DNA from: an uncultured bacterium | GTDB taxonomy: Bacteria; Oederibacteriota; PGYV01; Palsa-1178 | DNA: 49,686 bases | Assembly: GCA_937889595.1 (NCBI GenBank) | Contig: CALAOR010000052.1 | Coordinates: 1-49,686, forward strand | Reading direction: 5' to 3' | In this document: positions 23,901-33,300 of the stretch, one piece after another | Layout of the letters: each line of letters begins with the position of its first letter | Numbering within the stretch: position 1 is the stretch's first letter | Program-made: the position numbers and the translations under genes | Notes under the pieces: model-generated | Database searches by the model: none | Told to the model about the DNA's origin: nothing | The model's input: only the letters and a program-made list of their open reading frames with translations

Positions 23901-25023
23901 AAAAAGGATACTTTTCCTGGAATATTTTCCCCTTATGGCCGGCGGCCAGGCCGTACTCCTGTCAATACTGGAAAATCTGAAAAACCTTTATGCAGTGGAA
24001 GTGCTGCTTTTCAACCACGGGCCTATCGAGGAAAAACTTAAATCCATGAATATAAAAACACACTTCATACAGGCGCCTCCGAAAGTCAAGTTCAGGTATT
24101 TTATTAAAACAATTGATTTCATGAAAAAGGTATTTTCCTTTTTGAAGGCCGGAGAATATTCACTGATATATTCAAGCGGGTATTTTGCAACAAAGTTGAT
24201 CGCACTGCCCGCATTTATGCTGAAAATTCCGGTAATCTGGCACAAACACCAGATAATTAACAGGCATTATTTTTCATACCTGTCTTCCCAGGTAAGGTTT
24301 TACTCCAAATTTGTATCAAAGATAATATGCGTATCCGACGCTTCAAAAAAGTCGCTTGTTAAGGCAGGTGTTGAAATTAATAAGCTTATTACGGTGCATA
24401 ACGGCATGAAGATACCCGATATGAACCGGGTACGTTATGGCGCTTTGACAAGGAAAAAATACGGGTTAAAAACCGCGTTTATAGCCGGGACACTGGGTTA
24501 TTTCAGGCGGAATAAGGGATTGGACCTGTTGATAGCGGCTGCGGAAAAAGTAAAGGGACAAAACTCAAATATAAAATTCCTGATCGCGGGCAAGGCTGAG
24601 CCGGCGGACTTAAAATATGAACAGGAACTGCGTTTAAGCGTAAAAGAAAAAGGGATGGAAAAGACGGTTATCTTCGCCGGGTTCCAGAAAAAATTTGATT
24701 TTCTTCCGGCGCTTGACATCTTTGTTCTGCCTTCGGATAACGAACCTTTTGCCCTGTCCGTGCTGGAATCCCTGGGTTCAGGGGTGCCTGTCATGGCATT
24801 TGATTCCGGCGGGACCCCTGAAGTTGTGAAAGACGGTTTTAACGGCTATATAGTAAAGGAAATGAACCCTGATGAATTAAGCAAAGCAATTCTTTCAGCG
24901 TATGAAAACCGCGCCAAACTGAAAAAAATGGGAAGAAATGCAGCGCTTAATATAAAAAAGGAATTTACAGTGGAAAAACAGATGAAAAAGATCAGGTCCG
25001 TCATAGATGCGTCTATAAGTTGA
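23890..25023 (+). CDS. Glycosyltransferase family 4 protein
   Basis: 377 residues, GT-B fold. N-terminal LFLEYFPLMAGGQAVLL carries the glycine-rich acceptor loop, and the C-terminal half has GTLGYFRRNKGLDLLI, FAGFQKKF and the E-x7-E donor motif in EPFALSVLESLGSGVPV, then GGTPEVV. It transfers an activated sugar to an unknown acceptor, likely cell-surface glycan. It is the last gene of the long run that begins at yicC. The repeat shared with 13333-13359 begins right after its stop. Confidence 0.88.
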   Translation: MSGKKRILFLEYFPLMAGGQAVLLSILENLKNLYAVEVLLFNHGPIEEKLKSMNIKTHFIQAPPKVKFRYFIKTIDFMKKVFSFLKAGEYSLIYSSGYFATKLIALPAFMLKIPVIWHKHQIINRHYFSYLSSQVRFYSKFVSKIICVSDASKKSLVKAGVEINKLITVHNGMKIPDMNRVRYGALTRKKYGLKTAFIAGTLGYFRRNKGLDLLIAAAEKVKGQNSNIKFLIAGKAEPADLKYEQELRLSVKEKGMEKTVIFAGFQKKFDFLPALDIFVLPSDNEPFALSVLESLGSGVPVMAFDSGGTPEVVKDGFNGYIVKEMNPDELSKAILSAYENRAKLKKMGRNAALNIKKEFTVEKQMKKIRSVIDASIS

Positions 25024-25065
25024 CAGGATTATTCGGCCCACAACGATGGTTTTTTGACAGTATCG
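25024..25065 (+). repeat. Dispersed ATTATTCGGCCCACAACG repeat, copy 2
   Basis: ATTATTCGGCCCACAACGAT followed by GGTTTTT (25028-25054) is identical over 27 bases to 13333-13359, and ACAGTATC follows in both after a short variable part. Here it lies directly after the glycosyltransferase stop, in the convergent gap. Confidence 0.7.
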
Positions 25066-25095
25066 TTTCCGTAAAAATGGCACAGGGGATAACTT

Positions 25096-26928
25096 TTACT
25101 TCAGCAGTTCCTTGTATATTTCTCCGGCAACAGGCGCGGCTACTATCATGCCTTTGCCTTCTCCGTCGCCCAAAACGGCAAGCGCGTATTCCGGCTTTTC
25201 AAAAGGCGCGAAAGAAATAAACCATGCGTTTAATGTCCCTTTTTTATCGCTGGAAGTCCCTGTCTTGCCTGCGATTGTGATGCCGCTTACCTGGGCTTTT
25301 TTGCCTATTCCTTCATTTACGGTCTTTACCATGAGCCCGCCGATCTTCTTTGCGGTGGCGGGAGTGATGGACCTTTTTGCCACCGATGGCACACCCTGGT
25401 ATATCACCTTGCCGTTTATGTTCCTGATCTCTTTGATTATGTAGGGATTCATCATTACGCCGTCATTGGCAATCGCGGCGGCCAGCATGGCGGCGTGAAG
25501 CGGGGTGATTGAGTATGTGTAAGCGCCGGGGCCGGGTATGCTCAATCCGCATGAATGAAGCGCGGTTTCATACCTGTTCTTGTCATTTTGGGGTGCAAAA
25601 CTTTCCTTGACCGGTATTGAAAACTGTTTTCCGAGTATCTTGTCATAAAAACCTATATCAAACTGCTGGCCAAACCCGAATTTTTGGTTGTATTCCGTAA
25701 GGGTGGGCGAGCCGACGGCAAACCCAAGGTAAGCGCAGCCTATGTTGCATGAAAGTTCCACGGTCTGTTCTATACTTTTTATTTTTCCGTGTTTCTGCGA
25801 ACACCAGAAAGGCAGCCCGTCAAACTGCGTCGAACCCGCGCATTTGACAGGGAACACATCCTTTTCGTTTATATTGTGCTCATATGCGGCCGCTACCGTG
25901 ATCACTTTGGCGATGGATCCAGGCTCATAAAGTTTGTCTATGGCGCGGTTTAAAAGCGGCTGGTTTGCGTTATCCACCACCTTCCACCAGTCTTTTTCAA
26001 TTGTGTTGGGGCGGTACGTGGGCTGGCTGTACATGGCCAGTATTTCGCCGGTTGAGGGTTTTAAAATAACAACCGCTCCTTTGTACCAGCCCATGGATTT
26101 TGCGGCCGCATTCTGCACACGGGTGTCTATGGTAAGGTATATTTTATTCCCAGGAATATAATCCGCAAGGTATTTTTCGATGCCTTCGGAGCGTTTGTGG
26201 CGTTCGCTGACAAAACCGGTTATGTGGGCTGTTTTCTGGTCCAGGATGTAAGTGCGCTGTGTTTCGGATTTGATCAGGTTATACCTTGCCAGGGGTTCGC
26301 CGTTTGTGTCAAAAAGATAGTACATGGCGCCCTTGTTCCTGTCTTCCTCGGCAAGTGAAAGGTTTTTCCTTGCTTTTGCCAGCTTCGGGCTGAGCGCAAG
26401 GGCCTTATTGTAATAACTTATCGCGTCGTCAAGGTTGCCTGCCGCGTGCATGCAGCAGCCTGTGCCGTAAAGCGCTTCAGGGTCATTGGCGTTTAATTTC
26501 AGCGCCTGGGAGTATTCAACGGCCGCGTTTTTATATAAACCCTCATCCAGGTACATGCCGCCGTAAAAAGTATGGTCTATGGTCCTATTGCGTTTCAACC
26601 CGGCGGCCAAAGCATCGGTATAGTATCTTTGCGCTTTTTCAAAATCATTCTGCCTGACAGCTATGAGTCCCAGGCCGTCCAGGGCCATGTAACCGTTTGG
26701 TCTGATATTTAAGGCGTGGTTAAAGTCGGACATGGCGTAAGTAAGCCTGCCTTTTTTGAAATTATCGACTCCGCCTGATATCGCTATGTTATAGCTTAAG
26801 TTTTCCCCTGAAAAACGGAAGATCACATAACCCAGGGCTAAAACCGCTATAACGGCAAGGACTACCTGCCACCTTTTTCTTTTGTAATAATGTTTTGAGG
26901 ATAAATGCCCAATCGGTGAAAGTCTCAT
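25096..26928 (-). CDS. Class B penicillin-binding protein with N-terminal TPR repeats
   Basis: 610 residues. A membrane anchor (about 20-37) is followed by four to five TPR-like units (about 44-200: NFKKGRLTYAMSDFNHALNI, NDFEKAQRYYTDALAAG, EGLYKNAAVEYSQALKLN, GNLDDAISYYNKALAL). A short linker has LFDTNGEPLARYN, like the start of PbpA/FtsI proteins. The transpeptidase domain (about 265-610) holds S338-x-x-K341 (EPGSIAK), S393-x-N395 (SCN) and K555-T-G-T. It cross-links peptidoglycan outside the membrane. The TPR region replaces most of the usual dimerisation domain, an unusual layout. AGGAGG precedes the ATG. Confidence 0.9.
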   Translation of the reverse strand: MRLSPIGHLSSKHYYKRKRWQVVLAVIAVLALGYVIFRFSGENLSYNIAISGGVDNFKKGRLTYAMSDFNHALNIRPNGYMALDGLGLIAVRQNDFEKAQRYYTDALAAGLKRNRTIDHTFYGGMYLDEGLYKNAAVEYSQALKLNANDPEALYGTGCCMHAAGNLDDAISYYNKALALSPKLAKARKNLSLAEEDRNKGAMYYLFDTNGEPLARYNLIKSETQRTYILDQKTAHITGFVSERHKRSEGIEKYLADYIPGNKIYLTIDTRVQNAAAKSMGWYKGAVVILKPSTGEILAMYSQPTYRPNTIEKDWWKVVDNANQPLLNRAIDKLYEPGSIAKVITVAAAYEHNINEKDVFPVKCAGSTQFDGLPFWCSQKHGKIKSIEQTVELSCNIGCAYLGFAVGSPTLTEYNQKFGFGQQFDIGFYDKILGKQFSIPVKESFAPQNDKNRYETALHSCGLSIPGPGAYTYSITPLHAAMLAAAIANDGVMMNPYIIKEIRNINGKVIYQGVPSVAKRSITPATAKKIGGLMVKTVNEGIGKKAQVSGITIAGKTGTSSDKKGTLNAWFISFAPFEKPEYALAVLGDGEGKGMIVAAPVAGEIYKELLK

Positions 26929-27024
26929 GTATGTGTTTCCTCCTGGAATTGTCCAATATGAAAAACAGGGTATATATTAGCACAAAACAGGGGGATTTTG
27001 AAATAAAAATTTGGTATGGCCGGT

Positions 27025-28158
27025 TTACCTGAACCTGACAAGCCTGCCTTTGCCGTTAAAATGTTTTACAAGCATTCTGGATTTCGGAGCTGTTGAGAGA
27101 TCCGCAAAAGGCTTAAACTGCGCGTTATTCAGCACAAAGCTTATCAGTTCTTCCTCGCAGGAAAATTCTTTCAGGACCATGTCGCTTGAGTGTCTGCATA
27201 TGGCGCGTATTCTGGGGAAATTATCGCTTTGAGGGTCATAAAGATACATGTCATATTTGGACATTTTATCCCTGGCACAGGCAAGGCGCCTGAAGGAATT
27301 GATCTCGCTGTCATCTGACGCGGTCGTCTTAAATTCCGGTGTAAAAATCTGGCTGCAAAAACGTCCCGCAAAATCGTATCTTATGATAAACATTAGTGCG
27401 TTTTTGATGTAATATTTTTCGCTTTCAATAACTTCACTGTCATAATAGGTTTTAATGTATCCGGCCGGATGGCTGCTGGAGAAGCTTCCCGTTTCCCTGA
27501 TTGTGCCGTTGGGATAATATCTGCAATAAGAGCCGTCTTTTCTGCCGGAAAGAAATTCGGCGGTGAACATGATTGAGCCGGTTTCATAATAGGTTTTTGA
27601 AGGCCCCTGGGCAAGCCCGTTTTTAAGTCTGACTGTCCTTCTTAAGCTGCCGTTTTTGTGGTAATTGTTATACGTGCCGTTTAACGCGCCGTCTTCAAGT
27701 ATGAAATCCATGTAACGGTTCCCGCTGGTCCTGTACCATATTACCTGGTAATCGGTTATGATGTTGTTGTCAAACTGTATTAGCGAGTACGCGCAATGTT
27801 TGTCCCCGCAATAATATTCGCAGCGGATCATGCCCGATACAGGGGCACCGTACTTATTAACTATGTTGCCAAACCTGTCGCGGATCCACACCGAAACCTG
27901 TGTGGTGCCGGAAGCTGCGGTCTTATAAAACCGGATATACCTGCCCTGCCATATGGATGTAATTTTTATTTCATCATCTTCAGGCCGGGCAATAAGCAGT
28001 TCGGGTTCTTCTTTTTTCATGGCGTTTTGCGGCGGGTAACCGTCATCCTTTGACACAGCTGTTTTATCCCTGTACTTTGCCGCGTATTCATGCCCCCCGA
28101 TGATAGCTATGTTAAGAAGAGCAAAAAAAATAAGCATAAACCAGGAATCCGACAACAC
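27025..28158 (-). CDS. Membrane protein with MORN-type repeats
   Basis: 377 residues from GTG 28158. One hydrophobic segment is near the N-terminus, followed by a periplasmic or cytoplasmic domain whose centre (about 150-250) has MORN/YwqK-like units: NGTYNNYHKNGSLRRTV, GPSKTYYETGSIMFTAEFLSG, DGSYCRYYPNGTIRETGSF. Such units often act as membrane or protein scaffolds. The frame stays open upstream of the GTG and encodes another hydrophobic segment (IKFSYLAVFLIFGLIGF) back to an ACG (28227), with AAAGGAGG exactly 6 bases before that ACG. The real start may thus be non-standard. It is 96 bases upstream of the TPR-PBP gene on the same strand. Confidence 0.75.
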   Translation of the reverse strand: MLSDSWFMLIFFALLNIAIIGGHEYAAKYRDKTAVSKDDGYPPQNAMKKEEPELLIARPEDDEIKITSIWQGRYIRFYKTAASGTTQVSVWIRDRFGNIVNKYGAPVSGMIRCEYYCGDKHCAYSLIQFDNNIITDYQVIWYRTSGNRYMDFILEDGALNGTYNNYHKNGSLRRTVRLKNGLAQGPSKTYYETGSIMFTAEFLSGRKDGSYCRYYPNGTIRETGSFSSSHPAGYIKTYYDSEVIESEKYYIKNALMFIIRYDFAGRFCSQIFTPEFKTTASDDSEINSFRRLACARDKMSKYDMYLYDPQSDNFPRIRAICRHSSDMVLKEFSCEEELISFVLNNAQFKPFADLSTAPKSRMLVKHFNGKGRLVRFR

Positions 28159-28542
28159 GGGAAAAGCGTTGAATCCTATGAGGCCGAAAATCAGAAAGAC
28201 CGCAAGATATGAAAATTTTATGTTCGTGACGCGCCTCCTTTGTATTTAAAAAAGAGCAGCCTTCTTATATAGAATATAATCAATTAAACCTCTTTTATCA
28301 AGTGCTGTAATGAGATGTGTTCTGTTTTAAGAGCTGCGGTTTCCAAAAAATGTGTTTAAATGTTTTAACATTGCCTGTTAAAGCCGGAAACGTACCCGGC
28401 AAAATAGCCGGGAGGCCAAGAAATCCTGTCATTGGGGAATAAAGCGCCGCAATACCTCATAAGACCGGGTCATGCCATGTTTATAGTCCTCATGAAATAA
28501 ATATACGGGCATTTACAAACGTATTGACCGGCCTTTCATTAA

Positions 28543-28570
28543 TTGACAATAATCCAATTACTGCTATAAT
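28543..28570 (+). promoter_or_regulatory. Promoter for the binding-protein/pilB run
   Basis: TTGACA (28543-28548) and TATAAT (28565-28570) are 16 bases apart, both full consensus. The 28242-28542 gap also has a CCCGGC-AAAATA-GCCGGG hairpin (28395-28412) but no gene or riboswitch I can support. Confidence 0.8.
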
Positions 28571-28614
28571 AACAAGGTTAATATAATATAGAGAGAGCTT
28601 TGGAGGTTTTAAGG

Positions 28615-29721
28615 TTGATCAGGCTTTATGCCGGTTTAATCAGCTTAATACTTGTTTTTTCACCGGTTGTTTGCGCCAGGGATATGTATTATGTAGGTTT
28701 TCTTGGGAACACAAACAACGCTGTATCAAATGCCATGTTCAATTCCATAAAGTTCGCTTCCGATGAATTCAACCTTACTAATACTGCCTACGCTGTCACG
28801 CCGGAATTTTTCGATGAAAACGACCCTTCTGTCCAGGACTTCATAAAGAACAAAGGAAATTTGCTTGGCGTCATAGGCGCCTTTGGACCGGCTGATAAAA
28901 ATGTGGTTGAGGCTGTCACGGACATACCGCTTATATCGGCTGACTCCGGAAATTCGTATTTTAATATTGAAGGAAGACAGAACCTTTTCAGGGTAGCGGC
29001 GTCGGATGAACAGCTTGCGGCCGATACCTGTAGGTTCCTGATATCGGTATCGCTTAAGGCAAAGCTCGCCATTGTTTATTCCACGGAAAGCGATGAATAC
29101 AGGAAAATGGCGCAGGCTTTTAAAAATACGGCCGACAGGAACAATACCTGGTCGCAGTACTTTAAGGAAGTCGAAGCCGACAGGAAGGATTTTACCGCGG
29201 TGCTTCAGCGGCTGCGGGACCTTAAGGTGCACAATATTTATTTTGCCGGGAACGCGGCGCAGGCGGCCATGCTGGCGAGGCAGTCTTCCGACCTGAACGT
29301 AGGCGCGGATTTCTCCTCCACGCATCTCATATGCTCGCCGGTTTTCATAAAAAGCGCAAAAGCAGGCGCCCAGGGCGCGGTATTCGCGTCCATTGCGCCT
29401 TCAAGCCTTTATGGTTTTAAAAAGTTCAGGCCTTATCTTAAAAAGTTCGAGTCCTACGGCGGGGACGACATACACATACCTTATGCCTTTGACGCAGCCG
29501 GGCTTTTATTGAACGCGCTTGCCGCGGGAAAGACCGATAAAAGCGCCATCGTGAAATCCTTAAGGGAAACGCAGTTTGACGGCGTGACCGGAGACATATC
29601 ATTTAAAGACAACGGCGTGAGATTAAATCCGCCGGTTTATTTTTATATAATCAGGAACAGGGAATTCCTTCAGCGGAACCTTATGGGCCCGGAAAAAGGC
29701 GCTTTTGAAAAAGCCAGGTAA
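28615..29721 (+). CDS. Periplasmic substrate-binding protein, LivJ-like type 1 fold
   Basis: 368 residues from TTG 28615, which has GGAGG 8 bases upstream (a second TTG at 28600 overlaps that site). Signal peptide about 1-20 (LISLILVFSPVVCA). The body follows branched-chain amino acid binding proteins: LLGVIGAFGPADKNVVEAVTDIPLISADSG, AIVYSTESDEYRKMAQAFKNTA, and the C-terminal PYAFDAAGLLLNALAAG with TQFDGVTGDISF. No ABC transporter genes are near; instead the next genes are pilus ATPases. It may feed a transporter encoded elsewhere or serve as a sensor domain. Confidence 0.85.
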   Translation: MIRLYAGLISLILVFSPVVCARDMYYVGFLGNTNNAVSNAMFNSIKFASDEFNLTNTAYAVTPEFFDENDPSVQDFIKNKGNLLGVIGAFGPADKNVVEAVTDIPLISADSGNSYFNIEGRQNLFRVAASDEQLAADTCRFLISVSLKAKLAIVYSTESDEYRKMAQAFKNTADRNNTWSQYFKEVEADRKDFTAVLQRLRDLKVHNIYFAGNAAQAAMLARQSSDLNVGADFSSTHLICSPVFIKSAKAGAQGAVFASIAPSSLYGFKKFRPYLKKFESYGGDDIHIPYAFDAAGLLLNALAAGKTDKSAIVKSLRETQFDGVTGDISFKDNGVRLNPPVYFYIIRNREFLQRNLMGPEKGAFEKAR

Positions 29722-29748
29722 AATATAAAAAACCTCAGGAGCATTTAA

Positions 29749-31473
29749 GTGGCAAAAAGGCTTGGAGACCTTCTTTTAGAAGAAGGCCTTGTCACACAGG
29801 AACAGATCATGCTGGCCATACAGTCCCAGCAAAAGAGCGGAGAACCGTTAGGCAGGATACTTGTAAAACTCGGTTCCATAACCGAGGATGCGCTTTTTTA
29901 CTTTCTTGCCATACAGTTCGGCGTGGAATATGTCGACCTGCGTGACAGGGAAATAAAAAAAGAAATGACCGACCTCATAAAAAAAGAAGTGGCCGAAAAG
30001 TTCAATGTAATTCCGCTGGAAATGACGGCAAAACATATTGTATTCGCGACATGCGAGCCTGACGAGCACCTGGCCACCAAGTTAAGGGAAAGCGCGGCAT
30101 TACCCATGGACAGGGAAATCAAGTTTGTCGTGGTGTCCGAAACGGCGTTAAAGAACACCCTGGCTTCGGCTTACGGAGAAGCGAAAACAATGGAGATGGA
30201 CGCGAATCTCCAGGCGATCTTTAAGGACGGGTCGGGCGAGGGCGGGGCCGAGTCAGCCGCGGCGGAAGCCGGCGGCGGCACAGACGGCGATAATGTGACA
30301 GAGGAATCCGCGCCGGTTATCAGGCTGGTCAACGCGATCATCAGCGAGGCTGTAAAGCTCAATGCCTCGGATATACACTTAAACCCTGTGCAAAAAGGGA
30401 TAGTCATACGTTACAGGCTCGACGGCACACTTCAGCGGCAAAAAGACCCTCCAAAAGCCTATAAGAACGCGATTGTTTCGCGTATAAAAGTCCTGTCCAG
30501 GATGGATATCATGGAAAGAAGGGCGGCCCAGGACGGGCGCATAAAAATAAAGGTTCAGAATAAAATAATAGACCTACGCGTATCAGTGATCCCGACAATA
30601 TACGGCGAGAATGTTGTAATGCGTATTTTGGACCAGGAAAACCTCATGCTTGACCTGACCAAACTCGGGTTTGAGCAAAGGGAACTTGATGTTTATAACC
30701 AGGCAATACAGCTTCCCTACGGGCTCATACTTCATACCGGCCCGACAGGTTCCGGAAAAACCACAACCCTGTATTCAGCCCTTGCGACCGTAAATGACGT
30801 CTCGAAAAACATAATAACCCTCGAGGACCCGGTTGAGTACAATCTTCCGGGTATTATCCAGATACAGATGAACTCGGACATCGGCATGACATTCGCGGTG
30901 GCCCTAAGGGCATGTTTAAGACAGGACCCGAACATAATGATGGTCGGAGAAATACGCGACGGTGAAACCGCGGATATTGCCATAAAGGCTGCTTTGACGG
31001 GCCATCTGCTGTTTTCAACCCTTCACACCAATGACTCGCCTTCCACTATCATGAGGCTCATAGACATGGGAGTGGATCATATATACGTTGGTTCGGCCGT
31101 AAAGCTCATTATTGCCCAGAGGCTTATGAAGAGGAACTGCAAGGATTGTACAAAACCGTACACGCCGACCGATGACGAACTACAGCGCGTGAGAATTGAC
31201 AGGAAAAATATAACAGGCTGGAACATATCAAAGGGCAGCGGCTGCCCGAAGTGCAATGGTTCGGGATATAAAGGCAGGATCGCCATATATGAAATAATGA
31301 CCATGACGCAGGCTTTATCGGACCTGATCTACGCGAAAGCGGACTTAAATGAACTGCGTGCGCAGGCGGAAGCCGACGGCATGAGGTCCCTGCGTAATGT
31401 CGCGCTTGAAAAGTGGAAGAACGGCATCACTTCCGTGGAAGAAATAATAAGCGCAACTTCAGAGGGGGATTAA
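29749..31473 (+). CDS. pilB: Type IV pilus/type II secretion ATPase PilB (copy 1)
   Basis: 574 residues, GTG start. The N-terminal MshEN/T2SSE_N domain (about 1-150) begins RLGDLLLEEGLVTQEQI. Then come the N2 domain with SDIHLNP and RYRLDGTL, Walker A GPTGSGKTT, the Asp box, Walker B MVGEIRDGETADIA, the His box LTGHLLFSTLHTND, and a tetracysteine zinc site CKDC...CPKC. It powers pilus extension or secretion from the cytoplasmic face. The next gene is a paralogue. No pilT, pilC or pilin gene is in the window. Confidence 0.95.
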   Translation: MAKRLGDLLLEEGLVTQEQIMLAIQSQQKSGEPLGRILVKLGSITEDALFYFLAIQFGVEYVDLRDREIKKEMTDLIKKEVAEKFNVIPLEMTAKHIVFATCEPDEHLATKLRESAALPMDREIKFVVVSETALKNTLASAYGEAKTMEMDANLQAIFKDGSGEGGAESAAAEAGGGTDGDNVTEESAPVIRLVNAIISEAVKLNASDIHLNPVQKGIVIRYRLDGTLQRQKDPPKAYKNAIVSRIKVLSRMDIMERRAAQDGRIKIKVQNKIIDLRVSVIPTIYGENVVMRILDQENLMLDLTKLGFEQRELDVYNQAIQLPYGLILHTGPTGSGKTTTLYSALATVNDVSKNIITLEDPVEYNLPGIIQIQMNSDIGMTFAVALRACLRQDPNIMMVGEIRDGETADIAIKAALTGHLLFSTLHTNDSPSTIMRLIDMGVDHIYVGSAVKLIIAQRLMKRNCKDCTKPYTPTDDELQRVRIDRKNITGWNISKGSGCPKCNGSGYKGRIAIYEIMTMTQALSDLIYAKADLNELRAQAEADGMRSLRNVALEKWKNGITSVEEIISATSEGD

Positions 31474-31475
31474 TA

Positions 31476-33290
31476 GTGTACGAAGCCAAAAAATTGGGGC
31501 GCATACTGCTCGAGGAAGGTATGATATCCGAAGAGCAGCTTGAAAAAGCCATAGAGGAACAGACAAAAACAAACAATTCGCTGGGCCTCGTGCTGGTAAG
31601 CAAGGGTTATATAACCGATGATGTACTTTACCACTTCCTTGCCATGCAGTTTGGCGTGCGTTTTGTCGACGTCTCCATAATAACGATCCCGGAAGATGTG
31701 ATCACCATAATAAGCGGCGACACGGCCCGCAAGTACAGGATACTGCCGATAGAAAAGAAGCCGGGAAAAATAGTCATGGCGTCCATCAACCCGCCGGATC
31801 CCACTGTGGCGACCAATTTAAAGTACGAGATAAAAGGCGGACAGGACAGCGATGTGAGTTATGTTATCACCACGGAAACCGCGCTTAATGAAACCATAGG
31901 TAAATATTATCCGCTTGCGAACAAGTTTGACGAGGCCATGAAAAGCATGGAAGGAGCAGAAAGCCTCGAGATAGAAATACTCGAGGAAAAACGGGCCAAG
32001 GAAGAGGAGGGCGATGAAGGCAAAACAGAAGGCGCGGACAGCCCGATCGTAAAATACGTCAACTTCATAATAGAAGATGCATACAGTAAAAGGGCATCGG
32101 ACATACACCTTAACCTATACGAGAAAAAGATAGTTTTAAGGTTCAGGATCGACGGCTCGCTTGTGGAAATGACGCCCCCGCCGCTTCAATATAAGAGGGC
32201 GCTTGTCTCAAGACTTAAACTGATAGCGGGGCTTAATATCATAGAAAAAAGGCTGCCGCAGGACGGCAGGATACATTATAAAATTTCCGGAACAAAATCA
32301 AAGAACCCCAATGTCCAGGATTCCGCGGACGACCAGGCCGAGGGAAAATTCATAGACCTGCGCGTGTCCACACTGCCGAGTATATGGGGGGAGAACATAG
32401 TAATGCGCCTGCTTTATTCCGATCCCGAGATGCTCGACCTGGACAAGCTTGGTTTCTCCGATGTCCAGATGGCGGCTATTGACAAAGGGCTTGAAGCCGC
32501 TTACGGCATGGTGCTGATAACCGGGCCCACGGGTTCCGGAAAATCCCTGACATTGTACGCGGCTATTTCCAAGATAAATAATCCGCATGACAATATAATG
32601 ACCGCAGAGGACCCTGTGGAATACAGGCTCCCGCACCTGATCCAGGTGCAGGTAAATTTGGCAGCGGACCTGACATTCCCGAACATACTCAGGGCTTTTT
32701 TAAGGCAGGACCCGGATATTATCCTTGTCGGGGAGATCCGCGACAATGATACCGCGTCAATATCGATCAAAGCCGCCCTGACGGGGCATCTCGTGCTTTC
32801 AACCCTGCATACTAATGACGCGCCGTCAACCATAACAAGGCTGGTTGATATGGGCACGGACCCTATATACGTGGGTTCCTCGGTTGTCACGGTTATATCC
32901 CAGAAACTTGTGAGAAAGGTATGTTATAATTGCGCGAAGCCTTTGAGGGAGTTTGATTATGTCAGGGCAAAAAAAGGCGGCATTCCGCGGGAAATGCTCG
33001 AAGGCGGAAAATTCATGGAAGGCGAAGGCTGCCAGGTATGCCATAGCACCGGATACAAGGGGCGTTGCGCGGCCTTTGAGGTCATGCCCATTAACGCGGA
33101 AATAAGGGACCTGATATTCAAGAAGGGCACCTTGAATGACCTGAAAAGGATGGTATGGAGGCAGGGGCTGGTCACTATCAGGGAGTCTGCCATTGAATTG
33201 ATGAAGAAAGGCATTACAACTCTGGACGAGGTACTGCATGAGACACTGCAGGATAAGCCTTTGGAAGAGTACTATGCTAAAAAACAATAG
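31476..33290 (+). CDS. pilB: Type IV pilus/type II secretion ATPase PilB (copy 2, divergent)
   Basis: 604 residues from GTG 31476, two bases after the stop of copy 1 with AGAGGGGG upstream. Same domain order as copy 1. Differences: Walker A ends GKSLT instead of GKTTT; an insert near residues 275-290 (KNPNVQDSADDQAEG) splits the segment before IDLRVST; and a charged linker EKRAKEEEGDEGKTEG precedes N2. The Walker B (VGEIRDNDTASI), His box and CYNC...CQVC zinc site are intact, so it should be an active ATPase. Two partly different hexamer subunits could form a mixed ring or serve two machines. Confidence 0.93.
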   Translation: MYEAKKLGRILLEEGMISEEQLEKAIEEQTKTNNSLGLVLVSKGYITDDVLYHFLAMQFGVRFVDVSIITIPEDVITIISGDTARKYRILPIEKKPGKIVMASINPPDPTVATNLKYEIKGGQDSDVSYVITTETALNETIGKYYPLANKFDEAMKSMEGAESLEIEILEEKRAKEEEGDEGKTEGADSPIVKYVNFIIEDAYSKRASDIHLNLYEKKIVLRFRIDGSLVEMTPPPLQYKRALVSRLKLIAGLNIIEKRLPQDGRIHYKISGTKSKNPNVQDSADDQAEGKFIDLRVSTLPSIWGENIVMRLLYSDPEMLDLDKLGFSDVQMAAIDKGLEAAYGMVLITGPTGSGKSLTLYAAISKINNPHDNIMTAEDPVEYRLPHLIQVQVNLAADLTFPNILRAFLRQDPDIILVGEIRDNDTASISIKAALTGHLVLSTLHTNDAPSTITRLVDMGTDPIYVGSSVVTVISQKLVRKVCYNCAKPLREFDYVRAKKGGIPREMLEGGKFMEGEGCQVCHSTGYKGRCAAFEVMPINAEIRDLIFKKGTLNDLKRMVWRQGLVTIRESAIELMKKGITTLDEVLHETLQDKPLEEYYAKKQ

Positions 33291-33300
33291 GAGATAAGTG

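Noticed and set aside
28350-28442. 30-codon frame in the gap before the binding-protein gene
   Set aside because: Protein-like composition but no ribosome site, and it lies upstream of the strong promoter at 28543.
28242-28542. Possible riboswitch (CCCGGC-AAAATA-GCCGGG and nearby GC stretches)
   Set aside because: No known aptamer core could be matched, and it lies upstream of the promoter for the gene it would control.
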